The position numbers and the translations under genes are program-made. From contig NZ_RQFK01000011.1 in NCBI RefSeq assembly GCF_004770765.1, positions 248,001 through 312,000 of the forward strand: 64,000 nt of DNA, written 5' to 3'. The stretch comes from Leptospira noumeaensis. GTDB taxonomy: Bacteria; Spirochaetota; Leptospiria; Leptospirales; Leptospiraceae. This document shows positions 61,739-64,000 of the stretch, piece after piece. Position 1 is the first letter of the stretch, and every line of letters starts with the position of its first letter. The notes under the pieces are model-generated. The model did no database searches. It had not been told where the DNA came from and saw nothing but the letters and a program-made list of their open reading frames with translations.

Positions 61739-63616
61739 TTATTGTAAAGAAGGATTTAGAAATTTTTCTTTGTTTCTTTTGATTTTATCAATGGAAGAAA
61801 CATATCCTAGTTCCATCAAACGTTCATATGCAAACCAATCCAAAAGTCCAAAATTATTTGTAGGGATTTGTAAAAATAAATCAGAAATTTTTTCTGTTTG
61901 GCGGATGCGGTCCCGACTCGAAGCCAAAATCGAACGAATGATGATATCACCAATAGGAGGAAATTTAGGTCTTAAAATTTCATTGAAGTTGATGAGGTTA
62001 GTAATTTGTATGAGAGGGTTTGTCATCACCCCTGGATTTGTTTGATCAAAATAAGTGCAGAGTTCTTTGTCTTGGTCAGGATAAATATCCCCGAACACAT
62101 CCACAGAAATGATTTTTCCGGCACCTCGTTCTTTCAGAGTGATCCCAGGAACATTATCCAATACTCCTCCATCCACATAAACCACTCCATCATCAATGAA
62201 AGGAGGAACCACTCCGGGAATTGAGGTACTCGCACGAATGGCCTTCCATAAATCTCCTTTGTCATGTACATGAATTTCTGAATGGGAAAGATCGGTGGAG
62301 ATGGCATAATAAGGAATCCACAAATCTTCAATTTGGATGGATCCAAAAAATTGGCGAATGGCCTCTGTGTATTTTTTTCCTGTAGTGAGGGATAAAACAG
62401 GAACCGTATATTCGTTTAACAAGTCTTTGGAGATCCAAAATGCTTTGGCTTTTTCCTTACTACCAGAACTTGTTTCCCCCATGGCAATGAGCGCAGAAAA
62501 AATAGATCCGGCACTGGTTCCAGAAACCATATCAATCGGAATTTGGTGTTCTTCCAAAGCAGATAAAACTCCCAAATGTGCAAAACCTTTGGCACCGCCT
62601 CCACCCAGAGAAAGTCCAATGGATTTTCCAAGGAGTCCTCGCCCCAACCTTTCCCAAGTATCGAGCCTATCCAAATGAACATGATAATGACGGTTAAACT
62701 TTCTTTTGTGTAAATGTCGGATGGTTCCAGGGACTACAACCAATGGATCTGGTTGGAGGAGAACCAAAACATGATTGATCTCTTTGAATTGTTTGGGATC
62801 TAAAATAGATTCTAAATGGATACAATTTGGATCTGAGTTTGCATCCTTAATGTATAAAATGGTATCGGATTGGCGAAGGGCTCTCCTCATCCAAGCTGAC
62901 ACATCTTTTTTATCTTCTAATAAATAAAAAACATAATCAAACTCCGCTTCCAATTGCGAAAAAAATCGAATGATCCAAGGTTCACGGTCTTTTTCCTCTA
63001 ACGTCTGTAACTCGCTTGTTCGTTCCAGAAAAAAAGTTTCATCCACCACACAAAAGGATCCATACCGCAAAAACACGAGACCCATTTTATGAATGATTTC
63101 ATCCAAACAATCTTTTGGTAAGGCTGAAAGAATGGAAAAGGTGCGAGAAACAGGAACAAACCCTTTGTTTTCTGTTTTGGCATTTGCTAAACGTTCGGCG
63201 ATGATTTTGGTAATTTGTAAAAGGCTTTCGGGATATTTGAGAAGGATAGACAGAGCAATGTCCCGGGGAACACGAATGAGTTCCGAATCGCGGATGGCTT
63301 TGACAGTGGCGGAACGTTTTTCCCCAGTGATGAGACTGAGTTCCCCAATGATGTCTAGTCGTTTGAATTCTCCCACATCACGAACAGAACCATCTGACCC
63401 GCGTTTTTCATAACGCAATTTTCCTGCGGCCAAAATGTACAAATCATTTCCATCGGAATTTTCAGCAAATAACACCTCACCACCTACTAAAAATTCCCGA
63501 ACTGTGTTTTCCTTCAGTTCCCGAAGCACTGTATGCGGTAAATTTTTAAAGAGATCTGCTAGAGTTAGATACTGAGCCAGATGAGGATGTTTTGAGATCC
63601 GAATTCGTTTCACCAC
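61739..63616 (-). CDS. Cyclic-nucleotide-binding patatin phospholipase (NTE-like)
   Basis: 625 residues from GTG 63616. A cyclic-nucleotide-binding domain lies at about 20-135 (G-G-E-V-L-F-A-E-N-S-D-G-N-D-L-Y-I, I-G-E-L-S-L-I-T-G-E-K-R-S-A-T-V), with the ligand-binding Glu and Arg (G-E-L-S and R-S-A-T) both kept, so it may sense cAMP. A middle region resembles NTE, and a patatin domain has G-G-G-G-A-K-G-F (near 335), Ser in G-T-S-A-G (near 366) and Asp in D-G-G-V-L-D-N (near 480). First gene of the three-gene leftward operon. The start is uncertain: no clear ribosome site. Confidence 0.93.
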   Translation of the reverse strand: MVKRIRISKHPHLAQYLTLADLFKNLPHTVLRELKENTVREFLVGGEVLFAENSDGNDLYILAAGKLRYEKRGSDGSVRDVGEFKRLDIIGELSLITGEKRSATVKAIRDSELIRVPRDIALSILLKYPESLLQITKIIAERLANAKTENKGFVPVSRTFSILSALPKDCLDEIIHKMGLVFLRYGSFCVVDETFFLERTSELQTLEEKDREPWIIRFFSQLEAEFDYVFYLLEDKKDVSAWMRRALRQSDTILYIKDANSDPNCIHLESILDPKQFKEINHVLVLLQPDPLVVVPGTIRHLHKRKFNRHYHVHLDRLDTWERLGRGLLGKSIGLSLGGGGAKGFAHLGVLSALEEHQIPIDMVSGTSAGSIFSALIAMGETSSGSKEKAKAFWISKDLLNEYTVPVLSLTTGKKYTEAIRQFFGSIQIEDLWIPYYAISTDLSHSEIHVHDKGDLWKAIRASTSIPGVVPPFIDDGVVYVDGGVLDNVPGITLKERGAGKIISVDVFGDIYPDQDKELCTYFDQTNPGVMTNPLIQITNLINFNEILRPKFPPIGDIIIRSILASSRDRIRQTEKISDLFLQIPTNNFGLLDWFAYERLMELGYVSSIDKIKRNKEKFLNPSLQ

Positions 63617-63778
63617 AAAGGTTTTACGTAAGTTTTAAAAAAAACTCAACCTCCTTTTCTTTTTTTAAGATACTCTTCCAGGGTTTCCAATGAGTGGATT
63701 CACGCATTGTGATTCTGTGATAAAAAGATTGGTGGTCAAACCGGTGGGATCTTAGATTTTGGAAGTAGGATTCAAAGG

Positions 63779-64000
63779 ATGATTGCAAGTTTACGCGGGA
63801 AATTAATTCAACTAGAAATGGACCATCTTGTCCTAGATGTGGCGGGTGTCGGTTACGAAATCCACATTCCGTTTCCTTTGCATTTAGAATGTAAGGACAA
63901 AATGAAAGAAGAGATTTTTATCCACATCTTTCATTCCATCACCGATCGCGGAGAACGACTCTTTGGATTTTCTACAAGGAAAGACCGCGAACTTTTCCAA
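63779..64000 (+). CDS. ruvA: Holliday-junction helicase subunit RuvA (5' part)
   Basis: 74 residues before the window ends. They match the RuvA oligonucleotide-binding domain: M-I-A-S-L-R-G-K-L, V-L-D-V-A-G-V-G-Y-E-I-H-I, and F-H-S-I-T-D-R-G-E-R-L-F-G-F. RuvA binds Holliday junctions and loads RuvB. ATG 63779 has the standard RuvA N-terminus. Confidence 0.95.
   Translation, partial: MIASLRGKLIQLEMDHLVLDVAGVGYEIHIPFPLHLECKDKMKEEIFIHIFHSITDRGERLFGFSTRKDRELFQ

Noticed and set aside
63617..63778. Short plus-strand frame before ruvA
   Set aside because: About 20 codons with no ribosome site or conserved residues; it is likely chance.

Overview
The window looks like chromosomal DNA of a spirochete, most likely a Leptospira and probably a free-living (saprophytic) one. 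This is inferred from gene content: a spirochete-type flagellar rod/ring block, very many two-component and cyclic-nucleotide proteins, lipoproteins with loose spirochete-type lipoboxes, and a moderate-to-low GC content. No rRNA or species marker is present, so the species is not fixed.

Layout. 1-2.5 kb: the 5' part of a TetR regulator runs off the left edge; facing it are two class II aldolase-fold genes, the second with altered metal ligands, and then a stand-alone GyrI-like effector-binding protein. 2.7-8 kb: a signalling block on the minus strand, made of a MHYT-PAS hybrid histidine kinase, a REC/HD-GYP response regulator coupled to it by overlap, and an AraC regulator with a GyrI-like domain. 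8.3-9.2 kb: an SDR oxidoreductase followed by a compact multi-stem palindromic element. 9.2-20 kb: flagellar genes (flgF-like; flgG-flgA-flgH-flgI-flgJ), split by an inserted plus-strand operon of an RRM protein, an ATP-grasp ligase, two methyltransferases and a YihY/BrkB membrane protein that carries a beta-propeller. 20-30.4 kb: the translation/RNA operon rimP-nusA-infB-rbfA-truB-rpsO-pnp-M16 peptidase-dut, read leftward from a promoter that overlaps a 19-base palindrome. 30.4-33.7 kb: a lipoprotein, the NAD(P)HX repair enzyme and a small membrane protein. 33.7-36.8 kb: an accessory stretch with a MarR regulator and its self-overlapping promoter/operator, a DUF1398-like gene, a frameshifted gene, a lipoprotein and a decayed IS481-like transposase.

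36.8-48.7 kb: an AT-rich block dominated by a 2377-residue SpvB/RHS (YD-repeat) secreted giant, translationally coupled to a putative outer-membrane barrel and a secreted helical-repeat protein. Divergent from it is a three-gene set: a barrel-like protein, a kelch lipoprotein and a membrane-anchored small protein. 48.8 kb: tRNA-Arg(UCG). 49.7-51.6 kb: a HIT hydrolase and a PPK2-type polyphosphate kinase pair that looks like a split polyphosphate:AMP phosphotransferase. 52-56.4 kb: a PAS-PAS protein with a lone histidine-kinase dimerisation helix, then a CHASE2 adenylate cyclase overlapping an SH3-M48 protease. 56.5-59.5 kb: a large lipoprotein and a FadL/OmpP1-like porin. 59.5-63.6 kb: a patatin, an NlpC/P60 peptidase and a cyclic-nucleotide-binding patatin (NTE-like) in one leftward operon. 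The window ends in the start of ruvA.

The genes that stand out for novelty are the SpvB/RHS operon with its internal membrane segments, the YihY protein with an inserted propeller, the split PPK2 pair, the histidine-kinase fragment without an ATPase domain, and several palindromic operators that sit exactly on promoter elements.
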